Origin: an uncultured Marinifilum sp.
Lineage (GTDB): Bacteria > Bacteroidota > Bacteroidia > Bacteroidales > Marinifilaceae
Direction of reading: 5' to 3'
Assembly: GCF_963677195.1 (NCBI RefSeq)
Contig: NZ_OY781918.1
Location: 1,662,923 to 1,726,922, forward strand
DNA length: 64,000 nucleotides
Of the stretch, positions 54,770 to 62,600 are shown piece after piece (position 1 is the first letter of the stretch; each line of letters starts with the position of its first letter). The notes beneath the pieces were generated by a model. The model was not told the DNA's origin. It searched no databases and saw nothing but the letters and a program-made list of their open reading frames with translations. The position numbers and the translations under genes are program-made.

Positions 54770-54793
54770 AATTTACCCACAAAAAAGAAAGTT

Positions 54794-55243
54794 ATGAAAA
54801 AGTTGATATTACTAGTATTAGTCGCTATTGTAGGTGCTAATATTTTTGCTCAAGCAAGTTCCGACTATAAGGTTATTCATTTGAATGATACCAGTTTTAA
54901 GGAGAAAATTTTCGATTTTGAAAATAGTAAGGATTGGGTATTTAAAGGAGATAAACCCGTAATAGTTGACTTTTATGCAACTTGGTGTGGACCTTGTAAG
55001 AGAATTGCTCCTGTCTTAAAGAATTTACAGAAGCAATATGGTGATGATATCCAAATTTATAAAGTGGATACCGATCAATCGCCAATAGTTTCTGCTGCAT
55101 TTGGAATTAAAAGTATTCCAAGTTTATTGTTTATTCCTATGAAAGGAAAACCAACAATGGCACAGGGTGCTTTACCACAGGAAACTTTGGTAAAAGCCAT
55201 AAAAGATGTCTTAGGTGTAGAAGCACCTGAATCATTAAAATAG
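54794..55243 (+). CDS. Thioredoxin, exported paralogue
   Basis: A 149-aa thioredoxin with a Sec signal peptide (MKKLILLVLVAIVGANIFAQ) and active site W-C65-G-P-C68. The body closely matches the upstream cytoplasmic copy (IFDFENSKDWVFKGDKP; GIKSIPSLLFIP; MAQGALPQETL). In the periplasm it could reduce or isomerise protein thiols, a compartment swap by signal-peptide gain after duplication. There is no DsbD-like partner here to supply electrons. The terminator after it overlaps the -33 box of the thiamine promoter. Confidence 0.94.
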   Translation: MKKLILLVLVAIVGANIFAQASSDYKVIHLNDTSFKEKIFDFENSKDWVFKGDKPVIVDFYATWCGPCKRIAPVLKNLQKQYGDDIQIYKVDTDQSPIVSAAFGIKSIPSLLFIPMKGKPTMAQGALPQETLVKAIKDVLGVEAPESLK

Positions 55244-55275
55244 GTTTGAATATTAATTATAGTCTAGGTTTATAA

Positions 55276-55306
55276 AAGTCGGCATTTAGCCGGCTTTTTT
55301 GTTTTT
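55276..55306 (+). terminator. Intrinsic terminator after the exported thioredoxin
   Basis: Stem AAGTCGGC (55276-55283) / GCCGGCTT (55289-55296) with one T-G wobble, 5-nt loop, then T-run. Confidence 0.85.
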
Positions 55307-55328
55307 GCTAAATTTCCCATTACCTTTG
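55298..55328 (+). promoter_or_regulatory. Promoter of the thiamine salvage operon
   Basis: TTTG (55298-55301), exactly 19 bp, TACCTTTG (55321-55328): a full match to the Bacteroidota housekeeping consensus. Predicted start near 55334 coincides with the 5' end of the riboswitch. Confidence 0.8.
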
Positions 55329-55333
55329 TCGCG

Positions 55334-55418
55334 AAATCACAGTGGGGTGCCTAAAATTACAGGCTGAGATCATACCCTTTAACCTGATCCGGGTAATGCC
55401 GGCGTAGGAAAATTGCGA
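55334..55418 (+). ncRNA. TPP riboswitch (THI element)
   Basis: Conserved core in order: GGGGTGC (55344-55350), CAGGCTGAGAT (55370-55380), ACCC, AACCTGATCCGGGTAATGCC (55381-55400) and GGCGTAGGAA (55401-55410). It binds thiamine pyrophosphate in the leader of the TonB-receptor gene. A GCGAA/TTCGC hairpin (55415-55431) just after it shares bases with the closing stem and could be the switching part; there is no clear T-run, so control may be translational. Start of the gene is 55492. Confidence 0.95.
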
Positions 55419-55491
55419 ATTAACTTTTCGCCATCTGATCTTATTTAACACCTCATTGCAATATTAATTTTAACACTTTAACTTTTAAACA

Positions 55492-57954
55492 ATGTTTACA
55501 AGAAAGATGAATTCTGTGCTGCGTGCAGCTGCAGTGTTAATTGTATTGCAATTTGTATGCTTTATTGGTTTTTCTCAATTTACAATTAGCGGAAAAATTA
55601 CCGATAAAGCAGGAAAAGCACTTCCAGGTGCTACAATTGCAGTAAAAGGGACTTATTTAGGTGCCGTAGCCAATTCTTATGGTGAGTACAAATTTCAGAA
55701 TTTAAAAAAAGGCGATTACAATTTGGTAGTCTCATTTTTGGGTTATCAAAGTGCACAAAAAGAAATTTCGTTAACAAAATCAAGCGTGGTTGATTTCAAT
55801 TTAGAGCCATCTGCCATTATGGCTGATGAGGTATTGGTTGCTGCAACTCGTGCAGATTCAAAAACTCCAGTTGTAATTACCAATGTAAGTAAGAAAGAAT
55901 TGTCGAAGAGAAATTTAGGACAAGATATTCCGTCTCTTTTATCCATTACGCCATCATTTGTTACAACAACAGATGCAGGAGCAGGGGTTGGCTATACCGG
56001 TTTTCGAATTCGTGGATCGGATGCGAATCGTATTAATGTAACGATTGATGGAATTCCATTGAATGATTCTGAATCGCATGGTGTTTTCTGGGTAAATATG
56101 CCCGACTTTACTTCTTCTTTAAATGATATACAAATTCAGCGCGGAGTTGGAACATCAACAAGTGGAGCAGGTGCTTTTGGGGCAAGTATTAATATGCAAA
56201 CCCAAAATGTTAATGCCGAATCGTACGCCGAAGTTTCAAGCTCGGCAGGTTCGTTTAATACTTTTAAGAATACTGTAAAACTGGGAACAGGCTTAAAGAA
56301 AGGATTTGCTTTTGATGCTCGTTTATCCAAAATTACTTCGGATGGATTTATTGACAGAGCAAGTTCTAATCTACAGTCAGCCTATTTTTCAGGAGGATAT
56401 TATGGCGATAGAACAAGTGTAAAGGCCAATATTATTGTGGGTAAAGAAAAAACTTATCAGGCATGGAATGGTGTGCCAAAGGTTCGTTTAGAAAATGATG
56501 AGGCAGGTATGCAGCGATATGCAGACCATTGGTTGGTGAGTCAGGAAGTAGTTGATCACATGTTGGCTTCGGATAGCAGGACATACAATCAGTATACCTA
56601 TAAAAACGAAACCGATAATTACTGGCAAAAGCATTACCGCTTATTTTTAACCCATTTGTTTAATGATAATACCAAGTTTAATATGGCTTTTCATTATACA
56701 CAAGGGGAAGGTTATTACGAGCAGTTTAAGAAGAATGATAAACTAAAGAAATATGGTTTGTTACCTATCGTAATTGGTGGTGAAACCATTGAAAAAACAG
56801 ATGTAATTCGACGTAAATGGTTAGACAATGACTTTTATGGAACCGTTTTTTCATTTACTAAAAAAATGAATTTAGTAGACCTTGTTGCAGGTGGTGGATG
56901 GAACAGATATGATGGTGATCATTTTGGAGAAATTCGTTGGATGAAAAATGCAGGTGATACTTTTATAGGAGATAAGTATTACGATAACAATGGAACAAAG
57001 GAAGAGTATAATGTTTATGCAAAAGCAAATATTGCTCTTAATCAGCAATTTGGTCTTTATGCCGATATGCAAATAAGAGGTATTGATTATAAAATTAAAG
57101 GAACAGATTCAGACTTAAGAGATGTAAGCCAGAAGCATGATTTCTTATTTTTTAATCCTAAGCTTGGTTTAAATTATGAAATTAACGAAAATCATCGTGT
57201 TTTTGCTTCTTTTTCTATTGCAAACCGAGAGCCAAACAGAAGTAATTATACCGATGCTAAGCCAGGAGAAGCTCCAACAAGCGAGCGTTTATTTGATTAT
57301 GAGTTGACCTATAAAATGTCAAAGGCTAATTTCTTATTTGAAGCAAATATGTTTTATATGAACTACAAAGATCAATTGGTTTTAACAGGTGAGATAAATG
57401 ATGTTGGTAGTGCCGTTATGATGAATGTTGATAAATCGTACCGTGCAGGAATTGAGTTAAGTGCAGCAACAAATATTACCAAATGTTTTTCGTGGAAAGG
57501 TAATTTATCATTAAGTAAAAATAAGGTGAAAAATTTTGTTGAACATGTTGATAATTGGGAAACAGGAGAACAGAATATTACTAAGCTAGGAACAACCGAT
57601 TTGGCTTTTTCTCCAAATGTTACTGCGAATTCTATTTTTTCCTATGATAAATCAGGTTTTGGAGTACAATTTATATCACAATATGTGGGAGAGCAATATA
57701 TCGATAATTCTTCGAGTAAGGAAAGAAGTTTAGATGCTTACACTGTATCGAATATGAATTTTTCGTATGAGTTTAAACCTGGTTTTGCTGAGAGTTTAAA
57801 AATTAATTTCTTGGTTAATAATGTATTCGATGCAGAATATGAATCGAATGCATGGGTTTATTCATATATTATAGGAGGTGAGCGTTTTGCAATGGATGGT
57901 TATTTTCCACAAGCAGGAATTAATTTTCTGGCAGGCGTAACAGTAAGATTTTAA
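55492..57954 (+). CDS. TonB-dependent receptor for thiamine/TPP uptake
   Basis: An 820-aa outer-membrane receptor. Signal peptide (to about residue 28), a carboxypeptidase-regulatory-like domain (about 29-115: GKITDKAGKALPGATIAVKG), a plug (about 118-230: GFRIRGSDANRINVTIDGIP, FGASINMQTQ) and a 22-strand-type barrel ending in phenylalanine (GVTVRF). Substrate is assigned from the TPP riboswitch in its leader and from PnuT and thiamine pyrophosphokinase downstream, a known Bacteroidota salvage set. A strong terminator follows before pnuT. Confidence 0.94.
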   Translation: MFTRKMNSVLRAAAVLIVLQFVCFIGFSQFTISGKITDKAGKALPGATIAVKGTYLGAVANSYGEYKFQNLKKGDYNLVVSFLGYQSAQKEISLTKSSVVDFNLEPSAIMADEVLVAATRADSKTPVVITNVSKKELSKRNLGQDIPSLLSITPSFVTTTDAGAGVGYTGFRIRGSDANRINVTIDGIPLNDSESHGVFWVNMPDFTSSLNDIQIQRGVGTSTSGAGAFGASINMQTQNVNAESYAEVSSSAGSFNTFKNTVKLGTGLKKGFAFDARLSKITSDGFIDRASSNLQSAYFSGGYYGDRTSVKANIIVGKEKTYQAWNGVPKVRLENDEAGMQRYADHWLVSQEVVDHMLASDSRTYNQYTYKNETDNYWQKHYRLFLTHLFNDNTKFNMAFHYTQGEGYYEQFKKNDKLKKYGLLPIVIGGETIEKTDVIRRKWLDNDFYGTVFSFTKKMNLVDLVAGGGWNRYDGDHFGEIRWMKNAGDTFIGDKYYDNNGTKEEYNVYAKANIALNQQFGLYADMQIRGIDYKIKGTDSDLRDVSQKHDFLFFNPKLGLNYEINENHRVFASFSIANREPNRSNYTDAKPGEAPTSERLFDYELTYKMSKANFLFEANMFYMNYKDQLVLTGEINDVGSAVMMNVDKSYRAGIELSAATNITKCFSWKGNLSLSKNKVKNFVEHVDNWETGEQNITKLGTTDLAFSPNVTANSIFSYDKSGFGVQFISQYVGEQYIDNSSSKERSLDAYTVSNMNFSYEFKPGFAESLKINFLVNNVFDAEYESNAWVYSYIIGGERFAMDGYFPQAGINFLAGVTVRF

Positions 57955-57968
57955 TATTTGAAAAATAG

Positions 57969-58006
57969 AACACTGGATTTTAGCTTGCATAAAATCCAGT
58001 GTTTTT
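57969..58006 (+). terminator. Strong terminator inside the thiamine locus
   Basis: Perfect 14-bp stem AACACTGGATTTTA (57969-57982) / TAAAATCCAGTGTT (57990-58003), 7-nt loop, T-run. It lies 14 nt before the pnuT start. Confidence 0.9.
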
Positions 58007-58019
58007 ATAATATTTGCAA

Positions 58020-58616
58020 ATGAATTGGATTGTTGATAACATCATAGAAATTATTGGAACCCTTTCCGGATTAATATTTCTCTATCTGGAAATTAAGCAA
58101 AATAAATGGTTGTGGCCAGTCGGACTGTTAACTTCTGTGATGTATATCTATGTGTTTTTTGAGGCAAAATTATATGCCGATATGTCGCTGCAATTTTATT
58201 ATGTATTCATAAGTATTTACGGATGGATAATTTGGTCTTATGGTTCAAATCAAATTAAAGAAGAATTACCTGTAACACATTTAAGCCGTAAATTATTTGT
58301 TACTTTATTTGCTGTAAGTATGGCAATTTATGTTGTTATTTCTTACGTTTTGGTAAATTTTACCGATGCTTCGCTTCCTTATTGGGATGCATTTACAACA
58401 GCTTTAAGTATAGTTGCTACTTGGATGCTAGCTCGAAAAATATTGGAGCAATGGTTGGTTTGGGTAATTGTAAATGCTGTTTCACTAGGACTGTATATTT
58501 ATAAAGGTCTTTATCCTACTTCAATATTATTCTTTTTTTATACCGTATTGGCTATCATAGGTTATTTACAATGGAAAAAAGATATGCTTGTTTCTAGAGC
58601 TATGTCAGGCAATTAA
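58020..58616 (+). CDS. pnuT: PnuC-family nicotinamide/thiamine transporter (PnuT-like)
   Basis: A 198-aa inner-membrane protein with about seven helices and the PnuC aromatic motifs (KQNKWLWPVGLLTS; EQWLVWVIVNAVSLGLYIYK). PnuC-family carriers equilibrate a vitamin that is then trapped by phosphorylation. Here the neighbours (TPP-regulated receptor upstream, thiamine pyrophosphokinase downstream) identify the substrate as thiamine. I start at ATG 58020; a TTG two codons earlier is possible. Transcription must read through the terminator just upstream or use a promoter I cannot see. Confidence 0.9.
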   Translation: MNWIVDNIIEIIGTLSGLIFLYLEIKQNKWLWPVGLLTSVMYIYVFFEAKLYADMSLQFYYVFISIYGWIIWSYGSNQIKEELPVTHLSRKLFVTLFAVSMAIYVVISYVLVNFTDASLPYWDAFTTALSIVATWMLARKILEQWLVWVIVNAVSLGLYIYKGLYPTSILFFFYTVLAIIGYLQWKKDMLVSRAMSGN

Positions 58617-58668
58617 TTAATTTTGTACCACATTTCATTATTATCACCTCTTTAAATAAGCGAAAAGA

Positions 58669-59286
58669 ATGCAAAAAAAAGCGGTTATTCTGGCAAATGG
58701 AGCCTTTCCTACTCACGAAATTCCTTTAAAGGAGTTAAAAAATTCAAAACATATTGTTTGTTGCGATGGAGCAATTAACAGTTTAGAAGAAGCAAAAATA
58801 GAACCTTATGCTATTGTGGGAGATTTAGATTCGCTCGATCCGGATTTAAAATGGAAGTATCGCGATATTATTTACCACTTTTCCAATCAGGATAATAATG
58901 ATTTAACCAAAGCTGTTAATTGGTGCTTAGAAAATAATTTTAACGAAGTAGTGATTGTTGGAGCAACCGGAAAAAGAGATGATCACATGATTGGGAATAT
59001 TTTTTTACTGCCTCAGTATGCTAAAAAAATAAGAGTGCGAATGCTTACCAGTTATGGTATTTTTACACCAATACTTCGATCGAAAAATTTTGAGAGTTAT
59101 ACTCGCCAGCAAGTATCAATTTTTTCTCCCAATTGCAATACTCTAATTACAACAGCTAATCTTCGCTATGCCTTAACCAATCAAAAATTAAATATGATGT
59201 GGCAGGGAACTTTAAACGAATCGATGGGTGACAGTTTTAGAGTCGAATTTGAAGGTGGACCATTGATTATCTATCAGGAATATTAG
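58669..59286 (+). CDS. Thiamine pyrophosphokinase
   Basis: A 205-aa cytoplasmic enzyme that makes TPP from thiamine and ATP (AMP released), trapping imported thiamine. Motifs: CCDGAINSL, GDLDSLDP, NQDNNDLTKAV and GATGKRDDH, followed by a beta-rich C-terminal domain (TPK B1-type). It is 52 nt after pnuT and completes the chain receptor - carrier - kinase controlled by the TPP riboswitch. Length is normal for bacteria. Confidence 0.95.
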   Translation: MQKKAVILANGAFPTHEIPLKELKNSKHIVCCDGAINSLEEAKIEPYAIVGDLDSLDPDLKWKYRDIIYHFSNQDNNDLTKAVNWCLENNFNEVVIVGATGKRDDHMIGNIFLLPQYAKKIRVRMLTSYGIFTPILRSKNFESYTRQQVSIFSPNCNTLITTANLRYALTNQKLNMMWQGTLNESMGDSFRVEFEGGPLIIYQEY

Positions 59287-59382
59287 TTTTTTACTTCTTA
59301 AATTTTAGATTTTTTTTTTAGGTCTTACGATATTTTCAAAAGCTGATTATATTTGCAGCCGAACAAAAACCTAACAAAATCG

Positions 59383-60645
59383 ATGAAAAATCTAAAATTA
59401 ATGATATTGCTATGTGCTATATTTATTGGAATATCAGCACTTAAAGCACAGAAAAAGGAATTGCCTCTTAAGGTAAAGTTTGGAGGCTATATACACTCTC
59501 TATTTACTTACGATTCAAGACAAACTGTATCTGCTCGCGAAGGTCATATTCTTTTATATCCAAAAAATAAAATAATAGATGCTGCGGGTAAAGATATTAA
59601 CAAAGAGGCGGTTTATAATATGGCTGTTATTCAGTCTAGAGTAAATGCTAAATTAACAGGTCCCGAAATTTTAGGTGCAAAAACATCTGGTTTACTCGAA
59701 GCAGAATTTATTGGTAATGGCGAATCGGATGTGAATGGTATGCGTTTGCGTCATGCCTTTATAAATTTAGACTGGGGAAAATCCTCCTTAATTATAGGGC
59801 AAACTTGGTCGCCTTTATTTGTTGCAGAGGTTTTTCCGGCAACAGTAGGAGCAAATGCAGGATTACCCTTTAAGCCATTTGCCCGTAATCCGCAGGTAAG
59901 ATTTACACATAAAACTAAAGAATGGAAATTTGTAGCTGCAATTGCATCCGAAAGAGATTATACAAGTACTGGACCCGATGGCGCAAGCAATAAATACCTG
60001 AGAAATGCCGGATTGCCAATTGTACAAGCTCAGGTGCATTATTATGCAGGCAAACATTTGTTGGGAATTAGTGGTGAGTACAAGAATATTCAACCTTCCT
60101 TAATGAGTTCTAAAGGATCTGAAGAAACGGGCGATCTGCGCATTTGGAAAAATGATGAAACAATTTCTTCGTGGGCCTTAATGGGATATTTTAAGCTGAA
60201 TTTTAAGCCTCTTACTTTTAAGGCGCAGACAACCTACGGAACAAATCTTACCGATGTTTTAATGTTAGGAGGATATGCTGTTAAGAAAATAAATACACTA
60301 ACAAACGAGGCTTCTTATACTGGAATTAAAGTATTGGCAAGCTGGGCCGAGTTATCGTATTCGAAAAATAATTGGCAATGGGCTTTTCTTGCTGGCTATT
60401 CAGAAAATATGGGAGCCGATGATCATATTGTTTCTCCCGATTTAATTTATAGCAGGGGAAAGGATATTGGCAAACTATACAGGTTGGCTCCTCGAGTATG
60501 TAAAACATATAAGAATTTAAAATTCGAATTTGAAGCAGAATATACAGCAGCAGCTTATGGACGAGTTGTCGAAAAAGCTAAAGTTGCTGATGCAGAATGG
60601 GTAGAAAATACCAGATATTCTTTAGGTGTGTATTATTCGTTCTAA
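59383..60645 (+). CDS. Porin-like outer-membrane beta-barrel (DcaP-like)
   Basis: A 420-aa protein with signal peptide (MKNLKLMILLCAIFIGISALKAQ). The mature part alternates short strands and turns typical of a 16- to 18-strand porin: FGGYIHSLFTYDSR at the start, RLRHAFINLDWGKSSLIIGQ around the middle, C-terminal aromatic (LGVYYSF). It resembles DcaP-like porins, which pass small, often anionic, substrates. The frame is open from TTG 59353, but that codon lies inside a TATATTTG -7-like box (59348-59355), so ATG 59383 is preferred. It is not clearly part of the thiamine operon. Confidence 0.82.
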   Translation: MKNLKLMILLCAIFIGISALKAQKKELPLKVKFGGYIHSLFTYDSRQTVSAREGHILLYPKNKIIDAAGKDINKEAVYNMAVIQSRVNAKLTGPEILGAKTSGLLEAEFIGNGESDVNGMRLRHAFINLDWGKSSLIIGQTWSPLFVAEVFPATVGANAGLPFKPFARNPQVRFTHKTKEWKFVAAIASERDYTSTGPDGASNKYLRNAGLPIVQAQVHYYAGKHLLGISGEYKNIQPSLMSSKGSEETGDLRIWKNDETISSWALMGYFKLNFKPLTFKAQTTYGTNLTDVLMLGGYAVKKINTLTNEASYTGIKVLASWAELSYSKNNWQWAFLAGYSENMGADDHIVSPDLIYSRGKDIGKLYRLAPRVCKTYKNLKFEFEAEYTAAAYGRVVEKAKVADAEWVENTRYSLGVYYSF

Positions 60646-60657
60646 TTTAGTAACAGA

Positions 60658-60690
60658 ATAAAAGGCGAGTTTTAAGCTCGCCTTTATTCT
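60658..60690. terminator. Bidirectional terminator between porin and sensor-kinase genes
   Basis: Stem AAAGGCGAG (60661-60669) / CTCGCCTTT (60677-60685), extendable by GAATA/TATTC, with T-rich flanks on both strands. Confidence 0.85.
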
Positions 60691-60704
60691 TAATGTATTG
60701 GCAA

Positions 60705-62567
60705 TTAAATGGGAATTGTAAAATAAAAAATTGTTCCTTTATTCAATTTCGATTTCATTCTAATTGTTCCTCCCAGTAATTCGATTAGACTTTTACAAAT
60801 TGCAAGTCCTAAGCCTGTTCCTCCATATTTACGGGTATTAGCATCTAATTCGGCTTGTCTAAATCTATCGAAAATAATAGCTTGTTTATTTTCTTCGATA
60901 CCAATTCCTGTATCTCGAACAAAAAATTCTAAATATTTACCTTTCACCATATATCCGATTTCAATTTCGCCTTGGTTCGTGAATTTTAATGAATTTTCGA
61001 GAAGGTTAGAAAATACTTGCTGCAATCGAATTATATCGGTAGATATTTCTATGATTTCGTTTGTTTCTGGAAGGCTAATTTTAAAATCAAGCTTTTTATT
61101 TCCATTTTGATCAAGCATTGATTCGTAGTTCGATTTTACCGATTCAAATAAATCTGAAATTTTATATGCATCGATAATTATTTTTAATTGGTTGGTTTCA
61201 ATTTTAGAAATATCAAGAATATCACTTATCAGTCTTAATAAGCTGTTTGTATTTTTTTGAATGATAGATATAAATCTTTTTCTTTTACTATCTTCAACAT
61301 TATCGCCTGAAAGCAATTCGGTAAATCCTAAAATTGCATTCATTGGCGTGCGTATTTCGTGCGACATATTGGCTAAAAATGCCGATTTTAACCTACTTGA
61401 TTCTTCAGCAATTATTTTTGCTTTAGCTAGTTTTTTATTGCTTGCTTTTATTTCAGTTAAATGGGCTTTTTCTTTTTGCGCTCTTAGTTTTCTTAAGTGC
61501 ATATTTATCATTAATACGATAATTATGACAGTAAGAAGCACCAAAACTGTAATTGTTAAAACTACGATTTCTTTATTTTCGCGAACAAAACTGTAGGGAA
61601 TATTTAATATTTTTGAGTTTTTAGGTAGATCTCTTTTTTTTATCCCAAATCTACTCATTTCCTTGTAATCGAAAATGTATTTATATTCTGCTTTTAGAGG
61701 AGGAATATCATCAACCGAGGTTCCGGAAAGAACTTTTTTAGCCATATCGCTAACTTGTTTTCCATGAATTCGGCCAGTTATTAACGATCCACCAATAGCA
61801 CCTCTGTCTATGTAAAAATCCCATACACAATATATGGGTACTTTACAATATGGTTTTGCTTGCTTAAAACCACTCTCGTAAGTACAGTAATTTCCATTAA
61901 TATCGCGGTTGTAAACCAAATACAAAACGACCGAATTGGAATCTAATTTCGACATTTTATTTTTAAGATCCTCTATGCTTTTTGGGCGAATAATATCATA
62001 ACGTAGGGGTTCCGACATTTGTTTGATATCTTTATTTAAAGCATCTAAGAGTGTTTTTCCTGTGGTACTGTAATCGCTAACTACAACAATTTTGGAATAA
62101 TTAGGGTGAAATTTGTTAATTAGACTTAGGGTAGCACAAAAACTAAAATTTTCGAAAACACCACTGTATCCTTTAGGAGGATCTATAATCGAGTTTAATC
62201 CTGAGAAAAGTACAGGAACAGGTCCGAAAATATCATTTCTATTATCTTTTAAAAAATTGTAGGCATTATTATCGGTCGAAATAATTACATCGAATTTAGT
62301 ATTATGAAATTTTTTTTTATAATGATTCTTCAGGTCAGATAAGTGTGATTCTGAAAAGTATCTTTTTGTATCCATATATTCTATAAATACAGTGTAATCA
62401 TTATTTGAAAGAAACTCATTTTTAATGCTGTTTACAAGCGAATCGGTCCAGCTTAAGCCATTATGATAGGAGACTAAAACAAGAATGTTTTTGTTTTTTG
62501 CAGAATAAGCCGAAAGACCAGTAAATAACAGGAGAGATAAAAGAAAAATACATTGCTTAATTCTCAT
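60705..62567 (-). CDS. Orphan sensor histidine kinase with periplasmic ABC_sub_bind sensor domain
   Basis: A 620-aa membrane kinase. It has a signal peptide/anchor at residues about 1-22, a periplasmic ABC transporter substrate-binding-like domain (about 27-310; VLVSYHNGLSWTDSLV, VIISTDNNAYNFL, VPVLFSG), a membrane helix (about 337-358), a coiled coil, an H-box with H403 (NMSHEIRTPMNAILGF) and a HATPase domain (NLLENSLKF, DTGIGI, GGTGLGLAI). There is no receiver domain and no adjacent response regulator, so its output is unknown; the ligand could be a small solute. It is 33 nt downstream of dacB on the same strand. Confidence 0.93.
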   Translation of the reverse strand: MRIKQCIFLLSLLLFTGLSAYSAKNKNILVLVSYHNGLSWTDSLVNSIKNEFLSNNDYTVFIEYMDTKRYFSESHLSDLKNHYKKKFHNTKFDVIISTDNNAYNFLKDNRNDIFGPVPVLFSGLNSIIDPPKGYSGVFENFSFCATLSLINKFHPNYSKIVVVSDYSTTGKTLLDALNKDIKQMSEPLRYDIIRPKSIEDLKNKMSKLDSNSVVLYLVYNRDINGNYCTYESGFKQAKPYCKVPIYCVWDFYIDRGAIGGSLITGRIHGKQVSDMAKKVLSGTSVDDIPPLKAEYKYIFDYKEMSRFGIKKRDLPKNSKILNIPYSFVRENKEIVVLTITVLVLLTVIIIVLMINMHLRKLRAQKEKAHLTEIKASNKKLAKAKIIAEESSRLKSAFLANMSHEIRTPMNAILGFTELLSGDNVEDSKRKRFISIIQKNTNSLLRLISDILDISKIETNQLKIIIDAYKISDLFESVKSNYESMLDQNGNKKLDFKISLPETNEIIEISTDIIRLQQVFSNLLENSLKFTNQGEIEIGYMVKGKYLEFFVRDTGIGIEENKQAIIFDRFRQAELDANTRKYGGTGLGLAICKSLIELLGGTIRMKSKLNKGTIFYFTIPI

Positions 62568-62600
62568 AGATATTGGCTTTAAGTTTGGATTCCAAGTAAT

